DNA from: Gallibacterium faecale
GTDB lineage: Bacteria; Pseudomonadota; Gammaproteobacteria; Enterobacterales; Pasteurellaceae
Direction: 5' to 3'
Assembly: GCF_027920745.1 (NCBI RefSeq)
Contig: NZ_JAQIBB010000001.1
Span: 62,001 to 126,000 of the forward strand
Length of the DNA: 64,000 nucleotides
The position numbers and the translations under genes are program-made. The notes beneath the pieces are model-generated. The model was not told the DNA's origin and did no database searches. It saw only the letters and a program-made list of their open reading frames with translations. How positions within the stretch are numbered: the stretch's first letter is position 1; every line of letters begins with the position of its first letter. Below, one piece after another: positions 52,233 to 61,350 of the stretch.

Positions 52233-53426
52233 TTAAGCTCCTTTCGCATTTAAGATTTTATCCACAGTGAAAATATCTTTATCACCACGGCCTGAAAGAT
52301 TAACCACTAAGATTTGTTCTTTTTCTGGGTTTTGTTTGATCAGTTTCAAGGCATAAGCAAGTGCATGAGAGGATTCTAATGCAGGAATAATCCCTTCATG
52401 TTGAGCTAACTCTTGGAAGGCGGCTAAAGCTTCATCATCTGTAATAGATACGTAATTTGCACGTCCTGTACTATGCAGATAAGCGTGTTGTGGTCCAACA
52501 GACGGGAAGTCTAATCCTGCTGAAATAGAATAAGATTCTTCAATTTGACCATCTTTGGTTTGCATTAATGGGGATTTCATCCCAAAATAAATACCGACTG
52601 AACCATGGCCAAGAGGTGCACCATGCTCCCCCGTTTCAATGCCTTTTCCAGCAGGTTCTACACCAATTAATTGCACAGTTTGTTCATCAATAAAATCAGC
52701 AAACATTCCAATGGCATTTGAACCACCGCCAACACAAGCAATAACTGCATCAGGCAGACGTCCTTCGCGCTCTAGCACTTGACGTTTGGTTTCTTCACCA
52801 ATCATTTTCTGAAATTCACGCACAATGGTTGGGAATGGATGTGGACCAGCCGCAGTACCTAATAAATAATGTGCTTTATCGTAATTTGCTGACCAGTCAC
52901 GCATTGCTTCACAACACGCATCTTTTAATGAACAAGAGCCTTTATTCACAGAAATGACTTCAGCACCCATTAAACGCATACGGAAAACGTTCGGTGATTG
53001 ACGCTCTACATCCTTTGCTCCCATATAAATGCGGCATTTTAAACCTAACATTGCACACGCTAATGCCGTAGCAACACCATGTTGTCCCGCACCCGTTTCC
53101 GCGATAATTTCGGTTTTTCCCATACGCATTGCTAAGAGTGCTTGTCCTAATACTTGGTTTGTTTTATGTGCACCGCCATGCAATAAATCTTCACGTTTCA
53201 GGTAAAGTTTGGTTTTACTGCCTTTAGTTAAGTTTCGGCATAAGGTTAATGCGGTTGGTCGTCCAGCATAATTTTTTAGTAGATCATTGAATTGACGTTG
53301 GAATTCTGGATCTTGGCGAGCTTCAACAAATGCTTTTTCTAATTGTTGTAGTACAGGGACGAGAATTTCAGGAACATACATTCCGCCAAACTCACCAAAA
53401 TAAGGGTTTAATAAAGTATCACTCAT
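52233..53426 (-). CDS. trpB: Tryptophan synthase beta subunit
   Basis: PLP enzyme that condenses indole and serine to tryptophan. The 397-residue product is the standard length. Landmarks: LLNPYFGEFGGMYVPEILVP at the N terminus; the PLP Lys in LLHGGAHKTNQVLGQALL; ETGAGQHGVATALACAMLGL; the phosphate-binding CVGGGSNAIGMF; and SAGLDFPSVGPQHAYLHSTGRA. NLSGRGDKDIFTVDKIL closes the protein. ATG 53426 follows trpCF by 11 bases. It overlaps no other gene but is only two bases before trpA. Confidence 0.98.
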   Translation of the reverse strand: MSDTLLNPYFGEFGGMYVPEILVPVLQQLEKAFVEARQDPEFQRQFNDLLKNYAGRPTALTLCRNLTKGSKTKLYLKREDLLHGGAHKTNQVLGQALLAMRMGKTEIIAETGAGQHGVATALACAMLGLKCRIYMGAKDVERQSPNVFRMRLMGAEVISVNKGSCSLKDACCEAMRDWSANYDKAHYLLGTAAGPHPFPTIVREFQKMIGEETKRQVLEREGRLPDAVIACVGGGSNAIGMFADFIDEQTVQLIGVEPAGKGIETGEHGAPLGHGSVGIYFGMKSPLMQTKDGQIEESYSISAGLDFPSVGPQHAYLHSTGRANYVSITDDEALAAFQELAQHEGIIPALESSHALAYALKLIKQNPEKEQILVVNLSGRGDKDIFTVDKILNAKGA

Positions 53427-53437
53427 AATGATTCATC

Positions 53438-54862
53438 CTAACTTTTCATAATTTTTTCAAAAATAGTTTTTAATTTCTCTGCATCTTTGATGCCTGGTGC
53501 AGTTTCTGCGCCAGAATTAATATCTAATCCTAAACAATGCTGCGCCATCGCACTCTCAATATTTTCTGCATTTAACCCTCCTGCAAGCATAATTTTGCCT
53601 TTCCAATCAATTGGCAATAGTGTCCAGTCAAATATCTGTCCTGTACCGCCTTGTTGATTTTTTAATTGTGTATCAAACACATAACGGTCAACATTGCTGT
53701 CTGGCTGAAAAGTGACTTGTCCAGATGTTGGATCAACACCAACAGCACGCCAAATTTGGCATGATTGTGGTAATTGCTGGCGTAATTGCTGAATAAAATT
53801 GCTATCTTCTTTGCCATGTAGCTGTACTGCAAATAGTGATAATTGTTGGCTTAATGTCACAATTGTTTCAATGGATTGATTTTGAAATACGCCCACATAA
53901 CGTAATGGTGCTGCTGTCATAACTTGTTGTGCTTGCGATAAGGTAAGACAGCGAGGGGAGTGTTCTGCAAAAATCAACCCACCATATAATGCCCCCTGTT
54001 GATAAGCAACGGCTGCATCTTCTGCACGTGTTAACCCACACACCTTATTTTCACCATAAATAATCGCTCTTACTGCAGCATTAAGATCATGGCTTCCCAT
54101 TAAACTGCTGCCAATCAAAAATGCATGTGCAACAGGTTTTAATTCTCGTACTTGTTGATGTGTATAAATACCTGATTCACTAATAATAATACGATCGTTA
54201 GGAATATTCGGCGCTAATGTTAAGGTACGTTGTAAATCGACAGATAAGTCATGCAAATTACGGTTATTAATCCCAATAACTTTTGCTTCTAATGCAATGG
54301 CACGTTGTAATTCTTCTTCATTTGAGGTTTCTGTTAATACCCCCATTCCTAATGAGTGAGCTAAATCAGCCAAAATGCGATAAGTATTATCATCAACAAC
54401 GGATAACATTAAAAGAATAGCATCTGCTTGATAATAGCGTGCTAAATAGACCTGATATTCGCTAATCATAAAATCTTTGCAAAGAACAGGCTGCTTAACC
54501 AATTTGCGTACTCTTGGTAAATAAGCAAAATTCCCTTGAAAATACTTTTCGTCAGTTAGCACAGAAATTGCACTGGCATAATGACGATAAACTGAGGCAA
54601 TCCCTTCTAGATCAAACTCTTCTCGAATTAATCCTTTTGATGGCGAAGCCTTTTTACATTCTAAAATAAAAGCAGGAATTTCATGTGTACCTTGAGCTAA
54701 AGCTTGGTAAAAATCACGATCACTCTGTTCAATTTGATCTTTAAATTGCGCTAATGGAAAGTTTGCTTGTTGTGTTTTTACCCAATCTAATTTATCAGCC
54801 ACAATTTTTTGTAATACGGTGGCTTTTTGTTGAAGTGTTTGTGAAAAATCTTGTGTGATCAT
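53438..54862 (-). CDS. trpCF: Bifunctional indole-3-glycerol phosphate synthase / phosphoribosylanthranilate isomerase
   Basis: Catalyses two successive steps of tryptophan synthesis, fused as in enterics. Residues about 1-255 are TrpC: IPAFILECKKASPSKGLIRE with the catalytic Lys, CKDFMISEYQVYLARYYQAD, IGINNRNLHDLSVDL and ISESGIYTHQQV. Residues about 256-474 are TrpF: NKVCGLTRAEDAAVAYQQGA contains the Cys of the KxCGLT motif, and FDWTLLPIDWKGKIMLAGGLNAENIESA then LDINSGAE contain the acidic residue and phosphate site. Total 474 residues. It starts 14 bases after trpD. Fusion is usual in gammaproteobacteria. Confidence 0.97.
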   Translation of the reverse strand: MITQDFSQTLQQKATVLQKIVADKLDWVKTQQANFPLAQFKDQIEQSDRDFYQALAQGTHEIPAFILECKKASPSKGLIREEFDLEGIASVYRHYASAISVLTDEKYFQGNFAYLPRVRKLVKQPVLCKDFMISEYQVYLARYYQADAILLMLSVVDDNTYRILADLAHSLGMGVLTETSNEEELQRAIALEAKVIGINNRNLHDLSVDLQRTLTLAPNIPNDRIIISESGIYTHQQVRELKPVAHAFLIGSSLMGSHDLNAAVRAIIYGENKVCGLTRAEDAAVAYQQGALYGGLIFAEHSPRCLTLSQAQQVMTAAPLRYVGVFQNQSIETIVTLSQQLSLFAVQLHGKEDSNFIQQLRQQLPQSCQIWRAVGVDPTSGQVTFQPDSNVDRYVFDTQLKNQQGGTGQIFDWTLLPIDWKGKIMLAGGLNAENIESAMAQHCLGLDINSGAETAPGIKDAEKLKTIFEKIMKS

Positions 54863-54876
54863 ATAACATTAATCTC

Positions 54877-55878
54877 TTAATACTGCGTTAATTTTTCTAA
54901 TGTTTGCAAGGCGTTACCGCTTGCTAAATGTTCTAAGACTTGTTGAGTTGTTTGTTTCAGATCGTTGTAGCCAAATAATTTGAGAAGCAGCGCTGTATTT
55001 GCCGCAACAGCATTCATATGCGCATCACTGCCTTTACCTTGTAAAATCAAGCGGACAACCTCTGCATTTTCTGCTGGTTCACCACCTTTTATTGCTTCTA
55101 AGGATTGTGGTTTTAAACCAAAATCTTCCGCTGTTAATGTATAACGTTCAATAGCACCATTGATAATTTCCGCAACTTCTGTTGGTCCATGTAGTGCAAC
55201 TTCATCTAAACCACTACCATGGATCACAACACTATGTTGATGACCTAATGCAAGAGCAGTTTCAGCATAAGGCTGGATTAACTGGGGATGATATACACCT
55301 AACATTTGATGTTTTGGTCGTGCTGGATTAATTAATGGTCCTAAGATATTAAAGATAGTCCGTGTTTTTAAAGCTTGACGTACGGGAATAGCGTGTTTAA
55401 AACCTCGATGGTATTGTGGCGCAAATAAAAAGCAAATTCCAATTTCATCAAGTGCTTGGCGAGCTGTATTGGCATCAAGATCTAAACGAACATTTAATGC
55501 AGAAAGTACATCACTTGATCCTGTTTTACTAGAAACACTACGATTTCCATGTTTAGCAACTCTGGCTCCCATACTTGCAGCAACAAGGGCACTTGTAGTC
55601 GAAATATTAATGCTATTTGCCCCATCACCACCAGTTCCTACAATATCAGCAAACACATAATCTGGCGTTGGGAAAGGCTCTGCTGCATTGATTAATGCAG
55701 TAACCGCACCACTAATTTCAGCCACTGATTCACCTTTGATTTTTAATGCAATCAAAGCACCTGCTAATTGTTCATTACTTAATTGACCTTGTAAAATTGC
55801 CGTAAAAAGTTGTTCGCTTTCAGTAGAGGAGAGCGTATTGCCATTGAATAATTTTTCGAGTATTTGTTGAGTTTCCAT
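54877..55878 (-). CDS. trpD: Anthranilate phosphoribosyltransferase
   Basis: Joins anthranilate and PRPP to phosphoribosylanthranilate. It is a separate 333-residue protein here, not fused to TrpG as in E. coli. The PRPP-binding loop DIVGTGGDGANSINISTTSA is at about residues 79-98, with KHGNRSVSSKTGSSDVLSAL after it, then the substrate-binding Arg in APQYHRGFKHAIPVRQALKT and FNILGPLINPARPKHQMLGV. The N-terminal helical domain (NTLSSTESEQLFTAILQG) is complete. The gap to trpG is 45 bases, the largest in the operon. Confidence 0.97.
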   Translation of the reverse strand: METQQILEKLFNGNTLSSTESEQLFTAILQGQLSNEQLAGALIALKIKGESVAEISGAVTALINAAEPFPTPDYVFADIVGTGGDGANSINISTTSALVAASMGARVAKHGNRSVSSKTGSSDVLSALNVRLDLDANTARQALDEIGICFLFAPQYHRGFKHAIPVRQALKTRTIFNILGPLINPARPKHQMLGVYHPQLIQPYAETALALGHQHSVVIHGSGLDEVALHGPTEVAEIINGAIERYTLTAEDFGLKPQSLEAIKGGEPAENAEVVRLILQGKGSDAHMNAVAANTALLLKLFGYNDLKQTTQQVLEHLASGNALQTLEKLTQY

Positions 55879-55923
55879 AATTATCTTCCCTAAATTTTTT
55901 ATTAATTTTTGTTGTAATGCGAA

Positions 55924-56505
55924 TTATCTGGCTAATAACCAATCAATAGTTTGTTTTAATAATTGTCCACCTTGCACGGTTAAAATGGATTCTGGGTGGA
56001 ATTGGAATCCACAGATAGGCAGTGTTTGGTGACGAATTGCCATGACAATATGGTTATATTCCGCATTAACGATTAATTCTGCTGGAAGTTTTACTCCCAT
56101 TAATGAGTGATAACGGGCAACGGGGAGAGGATTGGCTAATGATTGAAACATTGCTTGGTTATCATGTGTAATCTTAGATACTTTGCCGTGCATTACTTCA
56201 CCTGCGTGTACAATTTCACCACCAAACGCTTCAATAATTGCCTGATGTCCTAAACAAATACCAATAATTGGACAACGATCTTTTACTGCCTGAATCAGTG
56301 GTAACATATTTCCTGCTTGTTGCGGATTTCCTGGTCCAGGGGAAAGGGCTAAAATTGTATTTGGTTGAGATGTCGCGGCTTTGATTAAAGTCTGTAAATC
56401 ACAGTCATTACGATACACTGTCACGTTATGCCCTAGCACACGGAATTGATCAACCAAGTTATAGGTAAAAGAATCAAAATTATCGAGAAAGAGTATATTA
56501 GCCAT
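55924..56505 (-). CDS. trpG: Anthranilate synthase glutamine amidotransferase subunit
   Basis: Supplies ammonia from glutamine to TrpE. The 193-residue class I amidotransferase shows LFLDNFDSFTYNLVDQFRVLG at the N terminus, the oxyanion loop LALSPGPGNPQQAGN, the nucleophile Cys in IIGICLGHQAIIEAFGGE and the His-Glu pair in FQFHPESILTVQG. LPVARYHSLMG is the TrpG/PabA substrate loop. Unfused TrpG next to separate TrpD is the Haemophilus-type arrangement. It starts 16 bases after trpE. PabA is excluded by operon position. Confidence 0.96.
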   Translation of the reverse strand: MANILFLDNFDSFTYNLVDQFRVLGHNVTVYRNDCDLQTLIKAATSQPNTILALSPGPGNPQQAGNMLPLIQAVKDRCPIIGICLGHQAIIEAFGGEIVHAGEVMHGKVSKITHDNQAMFQSLANPLPVARYHSLMGVKLPAELIVNAEYNHIVMAIRHQTLPICGFQFHPESILTVQGGQLLKQTIDWLLAR

Positions 56506-56521
56506 AATTTATACATCCTTA

Positions 56522-58060
56522 TTATTGGCAATTTGTCTGTTTAATTGCTTTAATCACCGCAGCTGCTTTATGACGAGTTTCATCTGCTTCCATTTGTGGA
56601 TTAGAATCTAACACTTCGCCACAACCTGCTTGAATATAAGCAATACCATTCTGAACAAAGGCAGAACGAATCACAATACAGGTATCAAGATCACCATGAG
56701 AAGAGAGGTAACCAACCGCACCGCCATAACTATGTCTGCGTTGTTTTTCAAATTGATAGATAAGTTGCATTGCCTTAATTTTCGGTGCTCCCGTTAATGT
56801 GCCCATATTCATACATGCTTGATAGGCATGCAATGCATCTAATTCTGGTTTTAATTGACCTACTACACGAGAAACTAAATGCATAATATGCGAATAGCGA
56901 TCAACCTGCATTAATTCCGCAACACGTCGAGTGCCACTGACACATACTCGAGCAATATCATTACGTGCTAAATCAACTAACATTAAGTGTTCAGATTGTT
57001 CTTTATGATCAAGACGTAACTCTAATTCTAAACGAGCATCTAATTCAGGATCGATTTGACCTTGACTGTCAAACCCACGAGGGCGAGAACCTGCAATCGG
57101 ATAAATCTCTAATTGGCGAGTTGCTTCAGTATATTTCAAAGCACTTTCTGGTGAAGCACCAAATAGGGTAAAGTCATCATCTTGCATATAAAACATATAA
57201 GGACTTGGATTATTATGTTTTAGTTGCTGATATGTTGCTAATGGACTAGGGCATTCCAATGAAAAACGGCGAGATGGAACAATTTGGAATACATCGCCAA
57301 TATTAATGTGGTGTTTAAGCTTTTCAATAATTGCTTTAAAAGCTTCATCTTCAATATTGACCGCTACTTCAGTAGAGGCATTTTGCTTATGCAATACCGT
57401 ATCTTTTTCTTCATTTAATTGAAATATAATTGTTTTTGCTTGTTCAGAAATAGAAATTTTTTGTGATTCATCAAAGATATATGAATGGAGTTCAGCTTTT
57501 TCTGCTTGATGATCAATCACAACCAACTGTTCCGCTAAATAGAAGCTATAATCAGGAGAAACTAAACCATCATCTTCTAATACAATATCTTTCATAGGGA
57601 TAAAATTTGCGACCAAATCATAGGCAAATAATCCTCCTAAGAAGATTGGCTGAGTATGTTGTTGATAAAGTGTTAAGATAGTACGTAATCCATCAAAAAC
57701 GGTGAAAGCTTGCAGTTTGCTATCTTCATCTAACTCATTATTTAAAGTAGGGAAAGTAACGATTAATGCTAATTGTTGCTGAATAACGCTAACGCCAGTC
57801 TTAGCTTCAAACTGTTCTGCTAACTGTTTGATAACTTGTTCACCATTTGCAGTCAATGCTTGAAAAGAAACCGTTTGTTGTTCACATTTTACTTTTACCG
57901 CTGCTTTTGCAATTAATAGACTTTTTAAACTGTTTTTACTACCAATTTCTGCTGAATCTAACAGCAATGTATTACTTTTATTTTCACATAAACGCGCAAA
58001 AAGGGATGTGGTGTCTGCTTGATATGGAATTGATTGTTGAATAACTTCTAAAAAGGGCAC
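56522..58060 (-). CDS. trpE: Anthranilate synthase component I
   Basis: First committed enzyme of tryptophan synthesis (chorismate to anthranilate), feedback-inhibited by tryptophan. The 512-residue protein begins at a GTG (58060) with AGAGGA eight bases upstream. The N-terminal regulatory region contains NTLLLDSAEIGSKNSLKSLL, the site of the LLES-type tryptophan-binding motif. The chorismate-binding domain has GDVFQIVPSRRFSLECPSPL, FGASPESALK, YPIAGSRPRG, LMLVDLARNDIARVC, MGTLTGAPKIKAMQLI and YGGAVGYLSSHGDLDTCIVIRS, all typical. It heads trpE-G-D-CF-B-A. The start lies only about 36 bases downstream of the predicted transcription start. Confidence 0.97.
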   Translation of the reverse strand: MPFLEVIQQSIPYQADTTSLFARLCENKSNTLLLDSAEIGSKNSLKSLLIAKAAVKVKCEQQTVSFQALTANGEQVIKQLAEQFEAKTGVSVIQQQLALIVTFPTLNNELDEDSKLQAFTVFDGLRTILTLYQQHTQPIFLGGLFAYDLVANFIPMKDIVLEDDGLVSPDYSFYLAEQLVVIDHQAEKAELHSYIFDESQKISISEQAKTIIFQLNEEKDTVLHKQNASTEVAVNIEDEAFKAIIEKLKHHINIGDVFQIVPSRRFSLECPSPLATYQQLKHNNPSPYMFYMQDDDFTLFGASPESALKYTEATRQLEIYPIAGSRPRGFDSQGQIDPELDARLELELRLDHKEQSEHLMLVDLARNDIARVCVSGTRRVAELMQVDRYSHIMHLVSRVVGQLKPELDALHAYQACMNMGTLTGAPKIKAMQLIYQFEKQRRHSYGGAVGYLSSHGDLDTCIVIRSAFVQNGIAYIQAGCGEVLDSNPQMEADETRHKAAAVIKAIKQTNCQ

Positions 58061-58091
58061 GATAAAATCCTCTTACACTTCTTTATATCTT

Positions 58092-58131
58092 GTACTAGCA
58101 AAATAGTACGCTTGTAAATTTAGAAAAGCAA
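58092..58131 (-). promoter_or_regulatory. trp promoter with overlapping TrpR operator
   Basis: GTACTAGCAAAATAGTAC (58092-58109) matches the E. coli trp operator GTACTAGTTAACTAGTAC at 15 of 18 positions and is palindromic at both ends. On the minus strand it overlaps a -10 box TACTAT (58108-58103) placed 17 bases from TTGCTT (58131-58126). The predicted start point is near 58096, only about 36 bases before the trpE GTG, so there is no space for a leader peptide and attenuator. Confidence 0.8.
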
Positions 58132-58482
58132 GCCAGTTTTTGTATTTATCTTAAATAAAAGAAGAAAAAGTGAACGGCTATAACAAAATGATATTTGTGC
58201 TAAGGCTTTGGCTTTGAAAATAAACGAGCATTGCTGAAACGATAAATCTTAACAGAATTGAGAATTGGTTGTTTAGTGTATTAGTTTACTTTAGATTGAA
58301 ATATGATTATAGGATATAATATCTAGATATTTTAGTAATTTAACATAAAAAGCATTATTTTTAACTCTATCACAAAATTAATATAATGTATATTATGTTA
58401 AATATAATAAATGTGACATAAGAGGTGTTTTGTATCTATTGCTCTAACAATTCCTCTAACATTTATTTGTATAAATAAAAAG
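58132..58482. other. AT-rich gap between trpE promoter and thiI terminator
   Basis: About 350 bases without a gene or recognisable RNA. There is no ORF with a ribosome site, no repeat shared with the rest of the window, and no clear remnant of a known gene. Only short AT-rich palindromic stretches are visible. Confidence 0.6.
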
Positions 58483-58513
58483 AAACTTGTGCTCTGCAAC
58501 AAAGCACAAGTTT
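58483..58513 (-). terminator. Terminator of thiI
   Basis: AAACTTGTGCT/AGCACAAGTTT perfect 11-base stem with a 9-base loop; on the minus strand CTTTTTATTT follows. It is 26 bases after the thiI stop. Confidence 0.9.
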
Positions 58514-58538
58514 GTAACAAATTTTAGATAGAGATTAT

Positions 58539-59987
58539 TTATTGTCTGAATATACGAATATTCGTGAAACCTTGATCTTTTAAATACAATGCTTGCAAAC
58601 GGCTCATCACACCGCGCTCACAGAACAATAGATAATTTTTACTTTGATCTAATTCTGCAAATTGGCTAGATAATTTATAGAAAGGAATCTGTAAGATTGT
58701 TTGATTTTCCAATTCTAATGGTTTTTCGTCTGTTTCTTCTGGACTGCGAATATCAATAATCACATCATTTTGTTGCAATACAGACACCATTTCAACTTCC
58801 GGAACTTCTCGCTCTGTTTGTTCAGCTATTTGACGAATATCTAGATATTGAGCATTCCATACTGCATCTTCCAATAAAGAAAAATCGAAAAGTGACTCCT
58901 CTTCTTCAATTTTTACTTTAATGGCTTTTACTGTTGGATTTTTTGAAATAACACCACAAAATTCAGGCATTGATTTTGCAATATCATCAGTACCAATTTG
59001 TTTTGCCATTGCAATAATTTGCTCTTTGTCATGTGAAATCAATGGACGTAAAACTAAACAATCAGCTACTTCATCAATTAAACGCAAATTGGTCAATGTT
59101 TGACTAGAAACTTGTCCTAATGCTTCGCCAGTTACAATAGCCTGAATTTGAAAACGTTCTGCCACTTTACTCGCAGCTCGTACCATCATCCGTTTTAGTA
59201 CAACCCCCATCTGTCCGTTATCAATTTTTTCTAAAATTTCAGCGACAATTTTTTCAAAATTTACGGCAACAAAACGTACTTTATGAGAACTACCATAACG
59301 ATGCCATATATGGTAAGCCATCTGTTTTACTCCTATTTCATGTGCTGCTCCACCTAAATTAAAGAAGCAATAATGCACACGACAACCTCGGCGTAATAAC
59401 ATATAGCTTGATACTCCTGAGTCGAATCCTCCAGAAATTAATGATAAAACATCTTCCTGTGTACCGATTGGATAACCACCAATTCCCTCAAAACGTTGTC
59501 TTACCAACATCACATGATCATATTCAATTTCAATACGAACAGTTACTTCTGAATCAGTTAATTTCACCTTTGCACTTTGAATATGCTGATTTAAACCACC
59601 GCCAATATAACGTTCAGCGTCTAATGAGGTAAACTCATGTTTTCCTTTACGTTTTACACGCACACAAAAGGTTTTATTTTCTAATTGTGAACCAATATCT
59701 GCATAAACAATTTTGAAAATATCTTGCAATGTATTAAAAGGTTTTTCTTCAACTTGTAAGAAATGATGGATACCGGGAATACGTTGTAACAGCTCTATTA
59801 GGAGATCATTCTTCTCTGCATTTTTCGTTCTTACCTCAATGTAATCCCAGTGTTTAACAACCGCAACTTGGTCATCATACTTATTTAAAACGTTACGAAT
59901 ATTTCCCGTCAAAATTTTAATAAAACGTTTACGTACAGAATCACTTTTAATCATGATTTCTGGAAATAATTTAATAATAAACTTCAT
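58539..59987 (-). CDS. thiI: tRNA uridine 4-sulfurtransferase ThiI
   Basis: Makes 4-thiouridine at tRNA position 8 and, in enterics, supplies sulphur for the thiazole of thiamine. The 482-residue protein has the full long architecture: N-terminal ferredoxin-like and THUMP domains (about 1-170), the PP-loop ATPase SLISGGFDSGVSSYMLLRRG (about 182-201), the active Cys of EFCGVISKNP (about 344), and a C-terminal rhodanese domain with persulphide Cys in LLFCERGVMSRLQALYLKDQ (E. coli YCDRGVMSRLQALYL). It lies divergent from xseB-ispA-dxs; in E. coli these genes adjoin in the same way. It acts in the cytoplasm with IscS. Confidence 0.97.
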   Translation of the reverse strand: MKFIIKLFPEIMIKSDSVRKRFIKILTGNIRNVLNKYDDQVAVVKHWDYIEVRTKNAEKNDLLIELLQRIPGIHHFLQVEEKPFNTLQDIFKIVYADIGSQLENKTFCVRVKRKGKHEFTSLDAERYIGGGLNQHIQSAKVKLTDSEVTVRIEIEYDHVMLVRQRFEGIGGYPIGTQEDVLSLISGGFDSGVSSYMLLRRGCRVHYCFFNLGGAAHEIGVKQMAYHIWHRYGSSHKVRFVAVNFEKIVAEILEKIDNGQMGVVLKRMMVRAASKVAERFQIQAIVTGEALGQVSSQTLTNLRLIDEVADCLVLRPLISHDKEQIIAMAKQIGTDDIAKSMPEFCGVISKNPTVKAIKVKIEEEESLFDFSLLEDAVWNAQYLDIRQIAEQTEREVPEVEMVSVLQQNDVIIDIRSPEETDEKPLELENQTILQIPFYKLSSQFAELDQSKNYLLFCERGVMSRLQALYLKDQGFTNIRIFRQ

Positions 59988-60121
59988 ATTGCCATTTCAT
60001 CATTCAGAAAAAATAAGCGTGTATTCTACACGAAAAATCTGTTTAACGTAAAAAATCCGCCTAAACTTTCCTGAATTAATTAGGTACAATATAGCTCGTT
60101 GAAAACTGAGCATTTTTAATT

Positions 60122-60388
60122 ATGAAAAAGACAACCCAAACATTAAATTTTGAAAATACTTTAACCGAATTAGAAGCCGTAGTTAATCGTTTAGAACAAG
60201 GTGATTTAAGTTTAGAAGATGCTCTAGCTCAATTTGAACAAGGAGTAAATTTAGCTAAACAAGCTCAAGATCGTTTAGCCAACGCCGAACAACGTGTTCA
60301 AATTTTGTTAGAAAAAAATTCAACTGCACAATTAAGCGATTACGCAACTAATGTTGAACAACCATCTGATGAAGATTCCCCCTTTTAA
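60122..60388 (+). CDS. xseB: Exodeoxyribonuclease VII small subunit
   Basis: Small subunit of ExoVII, which degrades single-stranded DNA with XseA. The 88-residue protein has the family core NFENTLTELEAVVNRLEQGD then LSLEDALAQFEQGVNLAKQA, with C-terminal NAEQRVQILLEK; it is largely helical. It heads the xseB-ispA-dxs cluster, the conserved gammaproteobacterial order, 62 bases before ispA. The upstream 134 bases, shared with thiI, must hold its promoter. The acidic C-terminal tail (QPSDEDSPF) is usual. Confidence 0.95.
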   Translation: MKKTTQTLNFENTLTELEAVVNRLEQGDLSLEDALAQFEQGVNLAKQAQDRLANAEQRVQILLEKNSTAQLSDYATNVEQPSDEDSPF

Positions 60389-60456
60389 TACTGATCTGAT
60401 TTGAGCTATTAAAGATAATCTTTATAATGTTCCAAAAGTTTCATTAGGATATGATG

Positions 60457-61344
60457 ATGTATCAATTTTCAGAAGATTTACTGGCATTACAACAACGGAA
60501 TAATGAATTTCTACGCCAACAATTAAGTTCTTTAACGACCACTCCAGCTCCCCTTGCTGATGCCATGCGTTATAGCCTATTACTAGGTGGTAAACGTATT
60601 CGCCCATTCTTAGTTTATGCAACGGGACGAATGTTTGGCGTACCATTAAATCAACTAGATCATCTTGCTGGTGCTATTGAATGTATTCATTGTTATTCTT
60701 TGATTCATGATGATTTACCCGCAATGGATAATGATACATTACGTCGTAATCAGCCGACATGTCATATTGCTTTTGATGAAGCAACCGCTATTTTAGCTGG
60801 TGATGCATTGCAAAGTTACGCATTTGAATTATTATCTCAATCTCCTTGTACTGCCCTACAAAAAATTCAACAACTTTATGTTTTAGCAAAAGCCTCTGGC
60901 GCTCAAGGAATGTGTTTTGGACAAAGTTTAGACTTAATCTCTGAAAATAAACAAATTTCTCTTGCTGAATTAGAAAAAGTTCATAATCATAAAACAGGTG
61001 CTTTGATTACTGCTGCCGTTTTATTAGGTTTTTATGCTTCTGATTACTATCAAGATCGTGAGTTAGAACAGAAACTTACTCTATTTTCTCAAGCGATTGG
61101 TTTAGCTTTTCAAGTACAAGATGATATTTTAGATATTACTTCAAATAATGAGGAGCTTGGTAAAAATGCAGGTTCCGATTTAAAATCGCATAAAAGGACT
61201 TATCCGCAGTTATTAGGATTAGAACAAGCAAAACAAAAAGCTCAAGATTTGTATCTCTCGGCAATAAAAATTTTAGAACAACTCCCGTTTGATACAACTG
61301 CTCTGCGTGTATTGGCAGAATTTATTATTCAACGGCGCAATTAA
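60457..61344 (+). CDS. ispA: Farnesyl diphosphate synthase (geranyltranstransferase)
   Basis: Condenses DMAPP with two IPP to farnesyl diphosphate for quinones, undecaprenyl phosphate and haem O. About 295 residues. The first Asp-rich motif is in HCYSLIHDDLPAMDNDTLRR (DDxxxD, about residue 86), the second in AFQVQDDILDITSN (DDxxD), and LLLGGKRIRPFLVYATG binds IPP. HNHKTGALITAAVLLG is also conserved. Three in-frame ATGs occur (60451, 60454, 60457); the third has the best distance to AGGA. It lies directly before dxs (6-base gap), coupling supply of isoprenoid precursors to their use. Confidence 0.96.
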   Translation: MYQFSEDLLALQQRNNEFLRQQLSSLTTTPAPLADAMRYSLLLGGKRIRPFLVYATGRMFGVPLNQLDHLAGAIECIHCYSLIHDDLPAMDNDTLRRNQPTCHIAFDEATAILAGDALQSYAFELLSQSPCTALQKIQQLYVLAKASGAQGMCFGQSLDLISENKQISLAELEKVHNHKTGALITAAVLLGFYASDYYQDRELEQKLTLFSQAIGLAFQVQDDILDITSNNEELGKNAGSDLKSHKRTYPQLLGLEQAKQKAQDLYLSAIKILEQLPFDTTALRVLAEFIIQRRN

Positions 61345-61350
61345 TTTTTA

